Source: an uncultured Fibrobacter sp. (GTDB lineage: Bacteria > Fibrobacterota > Fibrobacteria > Fibrobacterales > Fibrobacteraceae). Taken from it: 18,547 nt of DNA. Shown here in pieces: positions 1 through 7,212 of the stretch (positions are counted from its first letter, which is position 1; every line of letters starts with the position of its first letter). Made by a program: the position numbers and the translations under genes. The stretch is taken from positions 1-18,547 of the forward strand of contig CAKUTF010000048.1 in assembly GCA_934691725.1 (NCBI GenBank), written 5' to 3'. The notes below the pieces were generated by a model. The model searched no databases. It was not told where the DNA came from and saw only the letters and a program-made list of their open reading frames with translations.

Positions 1-47
1 TAGCCAAGGGATTCCCTGTTTGTCGGGGGCGCAACGCCAGAAGGCTA
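1..47 (+). ncRNA. Possible 3' part of a small structured RNA (unidentified)
   Basis: No reading frame is convincing here, but the sequence folds neatly. An outer 5-bp stem (1-5 with 43-47) encloses two small hairpins: 7-10 pairs with 14-17 across a 3-base loop, and 28-31 pairs with 35-38 across the loop CAA. A terminator-like hairpin follows at 55-73. This arrangement suits the 3' end of a structured transcript entering from the left edge. It does not look like a tRNA, tmRNA, RNase P or SRP 3' end, so I give no identity. Chance pairing cannot be excluded because the window cuts the sequence. Confidence 0.25.
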
Positions 48-54
48 AACCGGA

Positions 55-77
55 CCACCGGCCTAGCCGGTGGTTTT
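55..77 (+). terminator. Rho-independent terminator-like hairpin
   Basis: A perfect 8-bp GC-rich stem (55-62 with 66-73, CCACCGGC/GCCGGTGG) closes a 3-base loop CTA and is followed directly by TTTT (74-77). It would end a plus-strand transcript coming from the left edge. Confidence 0.6.
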
Positions 78-85
78 GAAGAAAC

Positions 86-109
86 ACAAAAAAGGCCCTA
101 CTTGGGCCT
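86..109 (-). terminator. Hairpin with a U-tract on the minus strand
   Basis: A 6-bp stem (AGGCCC 93-98 with GGGCCT 104-109) has a 5-base loop. On the minus strand it is followed by a run of T residues (complement of the A-run just left of 94), so it can work as a minus-strand terminator. The right flank is also A-rich. It lies left of the transposase remnants and could end a leftward transcript. The rest of 81-176 holds only a small self-complementary element at 121-133 (GTGG...CCAC around GAGCTC) and the ribosome binding site of the transposase remnant. Confidence 0.4.
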
Positions 110-176
110 ATAAACAAAAAGTGGAGCTCCCACTTCCTATTTTTGGTTTTGCGACAAGTCAAAAAGGAATCAAATT

Positions 177-684
177 ATGGAAAACTCCGAGAACAAATAT
201 AGCTTCGACACGACGATTTTAAAAGCCCTGATTGAACAGGGACCCAGTTTTGTAATGGAACTCCTGCGGCTTGGCATGAACGAGGCCATGAAGGTGGAAC
301 GGGAACAGTTCCTGAATGCCGGAGCCTACCAGCGAACCGAGGCTAGACAGGGGCACGCAAACGGGTTCAAGCCCAAGACCCTGAACGCGTTCCGGACAGG
401 TCACGGTCGCCATCCCGCAAACCAGGAATTGCGACTTCTATCCGCAATCGCTCCAGAAAGGGCGGCGTTCCGAAAGGTCCTTGACCATGGCCATAGCAGA
501 AATCAGACTGTTCAAGGAAAGACCGTTAGAATGCCATTCCGTGCTCTACGTGGATGCGGAATACCAGCGTGTCCATATGAACGGTTCCGTGATCGATGAA
601 GCCGTTTTGCAGGCCGTAGGGATCAATGCCGAAGGCAGGCGGGAAGTCGTCGGGATGTCGGTATCGACCGGCGAAGCGGAAGTC
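177..684 (+). pseudogene. Decayed IS256-family (Mutator-type) transposase, N-terminal and middle parts
   Basis: Translation from ATG 177, preceded by AAGGA, gives the typical IS256-family N-terminus: an MELLRLGMNEAMKVEREQ segment and then GHANGFKPKT. The family then has a VPQTRD...FYPSALEKG...RSERALT region. Here that region is found in another frame from about position 400 (IPQTRNCDFYP, then RRSERSLTMAIAEI), so a frameshift lies near 395-400. After AEI, near 500, the sequence jumps to the later RPLE...LYVDAEYQRV segment, so roughly 50 codons seem to be deleted. That part continues through GINAEGRREVVGMSVSTGEAEV to about 684, where similarity stops. The catalytic C-terminal half is missing. 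The VDAEY aspartate (an expected DDE residue) is present, but the gene cannot make an active enzyme. I saw no terminal inverted repeats. The remnant is joined to an inverted IS5-type piece. Confidence 0.8.
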
Positions 685-688
685 CCAC

Positions 689-831
689 AGGCGCCCGTTC
701 TCGGCTACCTAGAGGATGGCGCACATGGATTCGAAGTTGTCAATCTTCACGTTTCCCCACTGTACGGGGAAGTACTTCTTGATCTTTGCAAACTGTTAGC
801 GCGTAAGTTCTATGAGGTATTTGTTGAACAT
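689..831 (-). pseudogene. Fragment of an IS5-family (DUF4096-type) transposase N-terminus with two nonsense codons
   Basis: Reading the minus strand from ATG at 831 gives MFNKYLIELTR-stop-QFAKIKKYFPVQWGNVKIDN, then FESMCAIL-stop-VAENG. This matches the start of IS5-type transposases with a DUF4096 domain, whose consensus runs roughly KKYFP...GNVKIDN...AILYVLENGCKWRAL. In-frame stops occur at 796-798 (TAA) and 709-711 (TAG). The second falls where the family has a tyrosine. Similarity ends just after AENG, near 690, exactly where the IS256 remnant on the other strand begins to diverge, so the two pieces abut. Fewer than 50 codons remain and the catalytic domain is absent. The identification comes from memory of family motifs and is fairly firm because the order and spacing agree. 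Confidence 0.65.
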
Positions 832-859
832 TTATTGCGTTGCGTCAACAGGCTCTAGT

Positions 860-2350
860 CTACGATTTCTTTTTCAAAAGCCCTTTTTCATATGAATTCA
901 AACTAAAAAAATATGAGATCACCGCAAATAATACCGCATAGATACCTGTTCCCAACAGCAAACTAGCCCAAGATTCAAACAAAACCTTCGTTTTGATATA
1001 CAAGAATAAAAGCATCAAGGCAACGGGAACAATAGATAATTTTAAAAAATTCTTCCAAAATAGTACAATATCAATGGATTCACATTTTTGATAATAGATA
1101 TTAAGGAAAATTCCCTCCATCAAGACCAACGAAGCACAAATCGAAATCGTATTACCAAGCATTCCATACTGCTTTGAACCCAAAAATTGCCCTATAATAC
1201 AACAAACTATCACGAAAGAATAGACAATAGTCCTGACTTTCAAATGATTACGAGCTTTACAAACAATTAACCCTATTTGTTGGGTTCTTGAGGGTAGTAG
1301 CGAAACAAAAAACAACAAGGTTATTGCATACGCTTCCTCATAACCATTTCCAGCCCAATTAACAACAAATTCCTTACCAAAGACAATGAACCCTGATACT
1401 ATAAGCGATAAAACAAGATACTGAATTCTTCCAACTTTTATAAAGATATTAGAGACCTCAACTTCAGTCCCCTTCTGAGTTGTCAGCGCTGTAATCTTAG
1501 GGAAAAATAGTATTGCCAAAGAATCAGCCATTGTCCTAAACATCGTCACAAGTTGCATAGCCACAGCATAAACAGCAATAACTTTTACCCCTTGATAAAT
1601 ACCTAAAATTAGTTGCCCAGAAAACCAATAAACATGCGCAAAAAAAGCCGTCAAGAAAACAAGCAAAGAATACGGAATAATTTCTTTCAAATTACTCCAT
1701 TCTATTTTTTTCAAAGACATTTTAATCTTGATTTTAACGAAGCAATACAATGTATTCGAAATCAATATGATTACATTTAACACGGTCATTAAGACGACTA
1801 GCGCCACAGCCTTAAAACCAAACTGTAGCAAAACGACCATTATTCCAGTATTCAAAATAATGCGTAAAAGATTTAACGTACGGCAAAAAACAAATTGCTC
1901 ATACGCATCCAAAACAGCACGAAATGTCGCACAGACAAAGGTTAACGCCAAATTCAAAACAAGGCAGCCTAACATTATTTGCGCCCTACTAATTTCATTA
2001 GAATTCAATGAATTTGAAAAAATAGAATTTAAGTTGAATACAAGAATACCTCCAATCAGAACACATAAAAAAGCGACTATTGCATATACCCAAAAAAACA
2101 TTCCCAAAAAAGAATAAATCTGCAAAGTTTTTCGTTCCGCCCTATACATTGCTGTATAGCGAATTATGGTGTCGCCAAAACCAAAATCCAAAAGAGTCAA
2201 GTAGGCAATTATTGAGGTGACAAGCGAATACAATCCATATTCAGATTTACCTAGCATTCTAAGCAAATATGGAGTATAAACCAAACCAACAATATTTTGC
2301 AATGCAATTGTTGAATAAGATAGAAAAGCCCCGATTTTTCGTTGATTCAT
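860..2350 (-). CDS. Wzx-like polysaccharide flippase (MVF/MATE-like superfamily)
   Basis: This 496-residue protein is almost wholly hydrophobic, with about twelve to fourteen membrane-spanning stretches along its whole length, the usual size for O-antigen and exopolysaccharide flippases. The N-terminus (SYSTIALQNIVGLVYTPYLL, then MLGKSEYGLYSLV and LLDFGFGDTIIRY) is the classic pattern of this family: a first helix, a conserved G-YGLY turn, then a D-G-G motif. The role known for the family is moving lipid-linked oligosaccharide units across the inner membrane. Here it would serve the glycosyltransferases encoded upstream on the same strand. It starts one base after the acyltransferase stop codon, with no clear Shine-Dalgarno sequence, so translation is probably coupled. 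It is the last gene of the operon. No terminator is visible before the transposase remnants, so the operon may once have continued. It is A+T rich like its neighbours. Confidence 0.88.
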   Translation of the reverse strand: MNQRKIGAFLSYSTIALQNIVGLVYTPYLLRMLGKSEYGLYSLVTSIIAYLTLLDFGFGDTIIRYTAMYRAERKTLQIYSFLGMFFWVYAIVAFLCVLIGGILVFNLNSIFSNSLNSNEISRAQIMLGCLVLNLALTFVCATFRAVLDAYEQFVFCRTLNLLRIILNTGIMVVLLQFGFKAVALVVLMTVLNVIILISNTLYCFVKIKIKMSLKKIEWSNLKEIIPYSLLVFLTAFFAHVYWFSGQLILGIYQGVKVIAVYAVAMQLVTMFRTMADSLAILFFPKITALTTQKGTEVEVSNIFIKVGRIQYLVLSLIVSGFIVFGKEFVVNWAGNGYEEAYAITLLFFVSLLPSRTQQIGLIVCKARNHLKVRTIVYSFVIVCCIIGQFLGSKQYGMLGNTISICASLVLMEGIFLNIYYQKCESIDIVLFWKNFLKLSIVPVALMLLFLYIKTKVLFESWASLLLGTGIYAVLFAVISYFFSLNSYEKGLLKKKS

Positions 2351-2351
2351 T

Positions 2352-2924
2352 TTATTTAATCTTGATTATTTTTGCAGGATTGCCAGCAGCGACGCAATTA
2401 TCGGGCAAATCCTTCACAACAACACTTCCGCCACCAATTGTAACATTGTTTCCTATACGAATAGGCCCTAAAATCGTAGTCCGCACACCGATATAGCAAT
2501 TATCTCCAATGAAAACACACGGTTGTTTTTCTCCTGGATGTTTCTGTCCTACAAAAACATCCGGTAAAATTGTACAGTTCTTCCCTATTTGAGCAGTTTG
2601 GGATATCCATCGATAACCAGGATGAACCAGTCTCAATCCCTCTTTAAAAACCCCAGGGGCTATAAAAATTCCAGTACTCTTGCACTTTGCATTATAGTAA
2701 AGCTTATAGAGCACATAGCCAAAGAACGTGAAGATATTTTTTCGTTGCGAAAATCTATTTTTTTTGCATTCATATTTTCTAAGTCTCACTATACAATTTA
2801 GCAAATAGCGCGAATACGAAAGATCCCTTATGGAATTTCGACGGAAAACTTTCTTATCATCAGCTCCGTTTGCAATTCTATCAGCATCAATACATTTTTT
2901 TAGATCCTGCTTTGTGCAAATCAT
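2352..2924 (-). CDS. Serine acetyltransferase-like hexapeptide-repeat acyltransferase
   Basis: The C-terminal half (about residues 84-185 of 190) is a left-handed beta-helix made of hexapeptide repeats: IAPGVF, AQIGKNCTI, VFIGDNCYIGVRTTILG, IRIGNNVTIGGGSVVV, and it ends in AAGNPAKIIKIK, the usual close of CysE/NodL/WbbJ-type enzymes. Histidines at 101 and 129 are candidate catalytic residues. The N-terminus (QDLKKCIDADRIANG) resembles serine acetyltransferase-like enzymes of polysaccharide loci. In this operon it most likely O-acetylates a sugar, not serine. That is inference from context. I prefer ATG 2924 to the upstream ATG 2948: it has AGAGG at good spacing, starts 13 bases after the WbsX stop codon instead of inside it, and gives the N-terminus expected for the family. 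Confidence 0.82.
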   Translation of the reverse strand: MICTKQDLKKCIDADRIANGADDKKVFRRNSIRDLSYSRYLLNCIVRLRKYECKKNRFSQRKNIFTFFGYVLYKLYYNAKCKSTGIFIAPGVFKEGLRLVHPGYRWISQTAQIGKNCTILPDVFVGQKHPGEKQPCVFIGDNCYIGVRTTILGPIRIGNNVTIGGGSVVVKDLPDNCVAAGNPAKIIKIK

Positions 2925-2937
2925 TTTTACCTCTGAA

Positions 2938-4032
2938 TTATTTAACACCTTTAACGGCTCGTTTTAACGCCTCTAAGTACCCATGACCAAACTTAAGATC
3001 AGGTTCCATATAATTACCTTCGCCCCATTCATTCCACGATTTCAACATCACAAGCTTATTCTGCTTTTTACCGACTTCTTTTAGAACTTGAGTTGCATGT
3101 TTTTCAAACAAGTCTGGAGTAGAATTCGTTAAAACAAACGAATGAATTCCGCTTCGTGGACTGTGATCCCAATTGGGAATAATAAAAGGTACAACATCAT
3201 CTTGCAAATCAAAAGCAGGAATCCAAAATTTTTTTATCGCCTTTGAATATCTCATCATTGTAGGACGTTGGAAAAAATATATCAAAATTTTTTTTCTTAT
3301 CTTTTCCAAAATCGGATGCTTGCGAATCAGCGCGCAACGAGATATTGGAGCTACAGTGACAGCATCAAATCCAAGTTTGATAGCACGGTCTTTGTCATCC
3401 ATTGACGTAATGTTGGCGATAAAATAGAATCGTTCAGCAACTCCATTCTCCTTTACCAATTTATTCCACAAGGAGATAAATTCAGGAATCCGTTCTGAAT
3501 CGAACGGCCTATAAATAATAAAAACAGGTTTGTTATCATACCTAATATAACGATGATCCTTAAAAGCGTCAAGAAAAGCAAAAAAATGTTTTTTATCATC
3601 TTCTTCGCCTAAATATCTTTGTTCTATCAAAGTCTTGTGAGTTTTCCCAGAGGCATCGGCCCAAACTTTCGCTTTCCATGACTCATTTGCCCAAGCCAAA
3701 CAGAAAGGGAAATCTGGTTTACCCAAGTGTAATACCTCAGCAAAAGGTTTTTCAAGCAACTGCTTGCCATCTCCAAACCAATAATGCCAATAAGCAAAGC
3801 CATCTACTCCTGCTTCTTTCGCTAAAATAGCTTGTTCTTCTCGAACTTGAGGATCCAATAAGTTGTAGTATCCCAAATCTGCCGGAACCTTTGGCTGATA
3901 ATGCCCATGAAACAACGGTTTGGCCTTGCCAACAGATCTCCATTCCGTAAAACCTTTTCCCCACCATTCATCGTTTTCAGGAATAGTATGAAATTGAGGT
4001 AGATAATATGCTAAAATTTTTAAGTTATTCAT
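2938..4032 (-). CDS. WbsX-like protein (glycosyltransferase WbsX / GH99-like domain)
   Basis: The 364-residue protein begins with ILAYYLPQFHTIPENDEWWG and then KGFTEW, the hallmark of the WbsX family. GVDGFAYWHYWF (about 75-86), FCLAWANESW (about 110-119), KPVFIIYRPF and a C-terminal KSWNEWGEGNYMEPD follow in the usual order. Members occur in O-antigen and capsule loci. They are annotated as glycosyltransferases or GH99-like proteins, and their exact reaction is not settled. They may be involved in glycan processing or transfer. There is no signal peptide, so a cytoplasmic or membrane-associated place is likely. The gene lies 27 bases after the polymerase and is preceded by AAGGA. It appears intact. 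The family call is firm. The substrate is unknown. Confidence 0.88.
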   Translation of the reverse strand: MNNLKILAYYLPQFHTIPENDEWWGKGFTEWRSVGKAKPLFHGHYQPKVPADLGYYNLLDPQVREEQAILAKEAGVDGFAYWHYWFGDGKQLLEKPFAEVLHLGKPDFPFCLAWANESWKAKVWADASGKTHKTLIEQRYLGEEDDKKHFFAFLDAFKDHRYIRYDNKPVFIIYRPFDSERIPEFISLWNKLVKENGVAERFYFIANITSMDDKDRAIKLGFDAVTVAPISRCALIRKHPILEKIRKKILIYFFQRPTMMRYSKAIKKFWIPAFDLQDDVVPFIIPNWDHSPRSGIHSFVLTNSTPDLFEKHATQVLKEVGKKQNKLVMLKSWNEWGEGNYMEPDLKFGHGYLEALKRAVKGVK

Positions 4033-4059
4033 ACAAATTAGTCCTTTTTAAAATTTTTC

Positions 4060-5364
4060 TTACAAATTATTTGCTACAGCCAAGCCAACCCACATAGGCA
4101 CATAAGCATAACTCCCTTGTTGGAATAACAAAACGGCAAGAATGCATCCATAAAAGACAAACACTTTATTGTTTAATTTAAAAAAACATTTTATTGAACC
4201 TAAATAGAACCGCAAAAACAATATAGCCCCAAGCAAACCAAATTCGCTAAAAAGCTTTGAATAAATTGCAGTATTAGCACTAGTTCCAGTCTTAAAATAA
4301 TACCAAACTTCTTCATACTTTAGTGCCTCTGGATAGAAATTCAGAAGATAATCCCGAACCATATAGGCAAATGAACCGGCCCCAGTCCCCAGTAAAGGAT
4401 AGTCAGCAAAAATTTGCCATCCGATAATAGGAAAGCCTAGTCGGATAAAAACAGATCCATCAACAAAAAGAATATCCTTAAAAGACTGAACATCCATCAA
4501 TCTAAAAATTCGCAGCGCATAGTATGCGTCCATGCCTGCAAATATTTTTTGCAAAGCAATCCACGTAAAAAAACACATAATACTTATAACGACAAATCCT
4601 ATTAGTAATTGAATCATTCTTTTCCTTTTTACAGCCAAAACAAACAAATATGCAATCGATGCAAAAGCAAGAATTAAATACCCATTCAGTGATAGGCACC
4701 CCAGAAAAGATATTACTGCGATAAAAAACAGAAAAGCATTCCACTTTCTTTTTACACCATTTTTTACTAAAAACCAATACATAGGCATTACCAAAAGTAA
4801 ATGTGTAGCCATCCAAGACGATTCCGCTGAAGACCCGGTTATTCGAAACGTCTGCCACCCCCCCACAATAGAATCCTTTACAAGTTTTATCGTTATAGGG
4901 ATAGGAGTAAACAAAACAAAAAAATCAACAAAAGACATTATAACAGCAAGAGCATAAGCATTCCCAAAAATCTTCGCTATTTCCTTAAGAAAATCATTAG
5001 TTGTTGAAAAATTTTGTTTTAATTTCGAGAAAAATATGTAACTAGCAAAAAAAGCACATGTACCCAAAATCATAGATTGATCAAAGTCAATTACATTTTC
5101 AAGTGGATTCTTATAATAAAAGGAAATACACATTCCCACAGTAAAGCTCCAAATTAAGAAAAGCATCAAACTTTTCAAATTCTTATTTGCAGGAACAGTC
5201 CCTTTGAGTTCAAACATGTAAAAAATAATTGATAAAAAAAAGAAAAAAACAGATATTGGTCGATAATTTGACGGCATCAAATGCAATGCATCATATGGTA
5301 ACAAAAATAGTCCTACTCTGCAAAAATTATCAGCAATACTTTTTGAAAGGTGAATTTTAAGCAA
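4060..5364 (-). CDS. Wzy-like O-antigen/polysaccharide polymerase
   Basis: The 434-residue protein has about ten to twelve hydrophobic helices and a large polar segment between residues of roughly 280 and 340 (after the helix CFFTWIALQKIFAGM). That segment contains IGWQIFADYPLLGTGAGSF, which matches the W-x-x-F...P-hG-G-G pattern of the large periplasmic loop of the O-antigen ligase/Wzy family (PF04932-like). Such proteins join lipid-linked repeat units, or ligate glycan to a carrier, at the periplasmic face. Beside a Wzx-like gene, polymerase is the likelier role. The longest open frame starts at a TTG (5391) inside the upstream gene. I prefer the TTG at 5364, which has GAGG five bases ahead and begins just after the TAG stop of the GT4 gene. 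No ATG fits. Polymerases diverge strongly, so specificity cannot be read. Confidence 0.75.
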   Translation of the reverse strand: MLKIHLSKSIADNFCRVGLFLLPYDALHLMPSNYRPISVFFFFLSIIFYMFELKGTVPANKNLKSLMLFLIWSFTVGMCISFYYKNPLENVIDFDQSMILGTCAFFASYIFFSKLKQNFSTTNDFLKEIAKIFGNAYALAVIMSFVDFFVLFTPIPITIKLVKDSIVGGWQTFRITGSSAESSWMATHLLLVMPMYWFLVKNGVKRKWNAFLFFIAVISFLGCLSLNGYLILAFASIAYLFVLAVKRKRMIQLLIGFVVISIMCFFTWIALQKIFAGMDAYYALRIFRLMDVQSFKDILFVDGSVFIRLGFPIIGWQIFADYPLLGTGAGSFAYMVRDYLLNFYPEALKYEEVWYYFKTGTSANTAIYSKLFSEFGLLGAILFLRFYLGSIKCFFKLNNKVFVFYGCILAVLLFQQGSYAYVPMWVGLAVANNL

Positions 5365-5366
5365 TG

Positions 5367-6374
5367 CTACCTCAAAAGATTCAAATAGCAATTATTCAAT
5401 AGTCTTTGAACATTTTTTGCTGAAAATTCGATAGCAACTGATTCTTTCAATCTCGGCTGAAAACTAAAGCCATTCAAAATTTTTTTCACAGCCTGACCTA
5501 TTTCGTCCACACTAAGCGGATTCACAGCGATAGCATTCGGCAAAAAATATTCCTTCGGTCCGCCGATATCCGTGATCACTATATCACAGCCATAGCTAGC
5601 CGCTTCTAAGGCGACTAAACCAACCCCCTCTCTAGTAGAAGGCAAAGCAAAAACTCTAGCATCTTTATACAATTGAATCAGTTCTTCATCTGAAATGCGA
5701 CCAAGTATTTTAACGTTCTCCTTGGAACCAATTATTCTTTTCAATTCTAAATTAAAAGATTCAGAACTAGAACCGGCAAGAACAAGATTAAAATTATACT
5801 TAAGAGCAGCCTTCACCAAATGAATAACATTTTTGGTTGGATCGCAAAGTCGAGATACGTGCAAACAAAAATCTTTCTTTTGAGAACAATCATCCATGAT
5901 ATCTTGAAATCGACTATTTAACGGGACAATTGTGATTTTATTCGTTTTAACGCCAAAAGCCTTAACAAGGTACTTTTTTTCAAATTCCGTTCTAGCCAAA
6001 AAAATATCAAAAATATCTTTATAGTGTCTTAAAACAGAAAACTCCGTCCACAATTTAACACCTGGAATTTTAATATAGGATAATAATTTATAGACGAAAA
6101 TAGATTTGTGCGGATCTAATATCGGAGCGCAAACAAATTTTGCCTTAGGAGCCTTATCTTTAATCGCTTGATATAAAGGCAAATAGCAAAACCCAAAATA
6201 GAAATATTGAATTACATCAAATGAATTCCAATCATAGTCCCCCCACACAGAAACTTCAACTATCTCATGCCCTGCAGAGCGCAGATATTCAATCCACTGC
6301 AACGCTTGAACTCGAACGCCACCACTTTTTCCATCAATTAAACAATAATTTGGCAAGATATAAGCGATTTTCAT
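5367..6374 (-). CDS. Family 4 glycosyltransferase (GT-B fold)
   Basis: The 335-residue protein starts with MKIAYILPNY and SGGVRVQALQWIEYLRSAGHEV-like sequence, the GT-B N-terminal sugar-acceptor domain. The C-terminal nucleotide-sugar domain shows HVSRLCDPTKN (172-182, with the R175/K181 pair that contacts the donor phosphate), LVLAGSSS, then ALPSTREGVGLVALEA (243-258). The last motif is the E-x7-E motif of GT4 (E249 and E257). Retaining transfer from a nucleotide sugar in the cytoplasm is the family activity. Donor and acceptor cannot be told. An AAGGTG ribosome site lies about nine bases ahead of ATG 6374, 16 bases after the GT2 stop. The N-terminal domain is somewhat shorter than usual for GT4, but no motif is missing. 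Confidence 0.9.
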   Translation of the reverse strand: MKIAYILPNYCLIDGKSGGVRVQALQWIEYLRSAGHEIVEVSVWGDYDWNSFDVIQYFYFGFCYLPLYQAIKDKAPKAKFVCAPILDPHKSIFVYKLLSYIKIPGVKLWTEFSVLRHYKDIFDIFLARTEFEKKYLVKAFGVKTNKITIVPLNSRFQDIMDDCSQKKDFCLHVSRLCDPTKNVIHLVKAALKYNFNLVLAGSSSESFNLELKRIIGSKENVKILGRISDEELIQLYKDARVFALPSTREGVGLVALEAASYGCDIVITDIGGPKEYFLPNAIAVNPLSVDEIGQAVKKILNGFSFQPRLKESVAIEFSAKNVQRLLNNCYLNLLR

Positions 6375-6390
6375 ATAAAAATTTCACCTT

Positions 6391-7212
6391 TTATTTTCTC
6401 AATAAATTTTTATAGATAAAAATTCTGAGTTTATTAGGCGCGCAACAACTAAACATCAAACAACCCGTTCGAAGAAAAAAAGAGCCTAGAGGCATCCATC
6501 TTATTTTAAATGTGAGAAACAAATTGGTTTTGGTTATTGAAAAAAAATAACGAAAACCTCCTCGGCGTTGAAAAAAATTCTCACTTACCCGCATATACAC
6601 GAGAGGATGCTGGATATTATAAGCCTTACACCCCATTTTTAGCATTTTTGAAAAAAGAATCATATCTTCACCATATCGGAATTTTTCATAATTCCCACAA
6701 GCAAGAACTTGATTCTTTTTATATAAGACAGCAGAATGCGCAACGGGAGATCTGCTTTTAGAGTATTTGTTTATTTGTTCATTCGTTTCCGGCAAAATTC
6801 TCCGGGAAACAACATTTGAAATACTCCCTACAAACTCGTCAATAACACAACCAACAAAATCTACACGATGCTTAAATAAGGCATCAAATTCCTCTTGGAT
6901 GCGAGTAGGGCAAGAATAGTCATCAGAATCCATTCTTGCAACATATTCATTTGAGCAATGCAGAATTCCAAATTTAGAAGCCAATCCTGCTCCCACATTT
7001 TTTTCCAATACGAATGATTTTATTTCCGAATGACATTTTTTTTGAAATTCGATTTCTTTTTCCAATCCTTTAGGAATAGGCCCATCTATTACAAGAATAA
7101 ATTCATCTAAAGGAACTGTTTGAACAAACATAGATTCTATGGATACTCGCAAATTATCCACGGTTTCCTTTTCATAAACACTCATCAATACAGAATATTT
7201 TGGATAATCCAT
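6391..7212 (-). CDS. Family 2 glycosyltransferase (GT-A fold)
   Basis: The 273-residue protein shows YSVLMSVYEKET at the N-terminus (nucleotide-binding strand), EFILVIDGP (37-45), NVGAGLASKFGILHCSNEYVARMDSDD with the D-x-D metal site at 95-98, and GED at 181-183 as the likely catalytic acid/base region. This is the core of inverting GT2 enzymes of polysaccharide loci. I start it at ATG 7212, not at the upstream Met at 7257, because GGGAGG lies seven bases ahead and the ATG shares one base with the TGA of the DUF4276 gene (TGATG), a common coupling arrangement. It is the first polysaccharide gene in transcription order. It is A+T rich, whereas the genes before it are closer to the genome average, so a compositional border falls at this stop/start overlap. 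Confidence 0.88.
   Translation of the reverse strand: MDYPKYSVLMSVYEKETVDNLRVSIESMFVQTVPLDEFILVIDGPIPKGLEKEIEFQKKCHSEIKSFVLEKNVGAGLASKFGILHCSNEYVARMDSDDYSCPTRIQEEFDALFKHRVDFVGCVIDEFVGSISNVVSRRILPETNEQINKYSKSRSPVAHSAVLYKKNQVLACGNYEKFRYGEDMILFSKMLKMGCKAYNIQHPLVYMRVSENFFQRRGGFRYFFSITKTNLFLTFKIRWMPLGSFFLRTGCLMFSCCAPNKLRIFIYKNLLRK

Noticed and set aside
1..80. tRNA, tmRNA or RNase P RNA 3' end
   Set aside because: No CCA end, T-arm sequence or other conserved RNA segment is visible. Only generic hairpins are seen.
177..858. Two intact small plus-strand genes (140 and 125 codons)
   Set aside because: Both frames are pieces of one IS256-type transposase split by a frameshift, and the end of the second one runs across an inverted IS5-type fragment.
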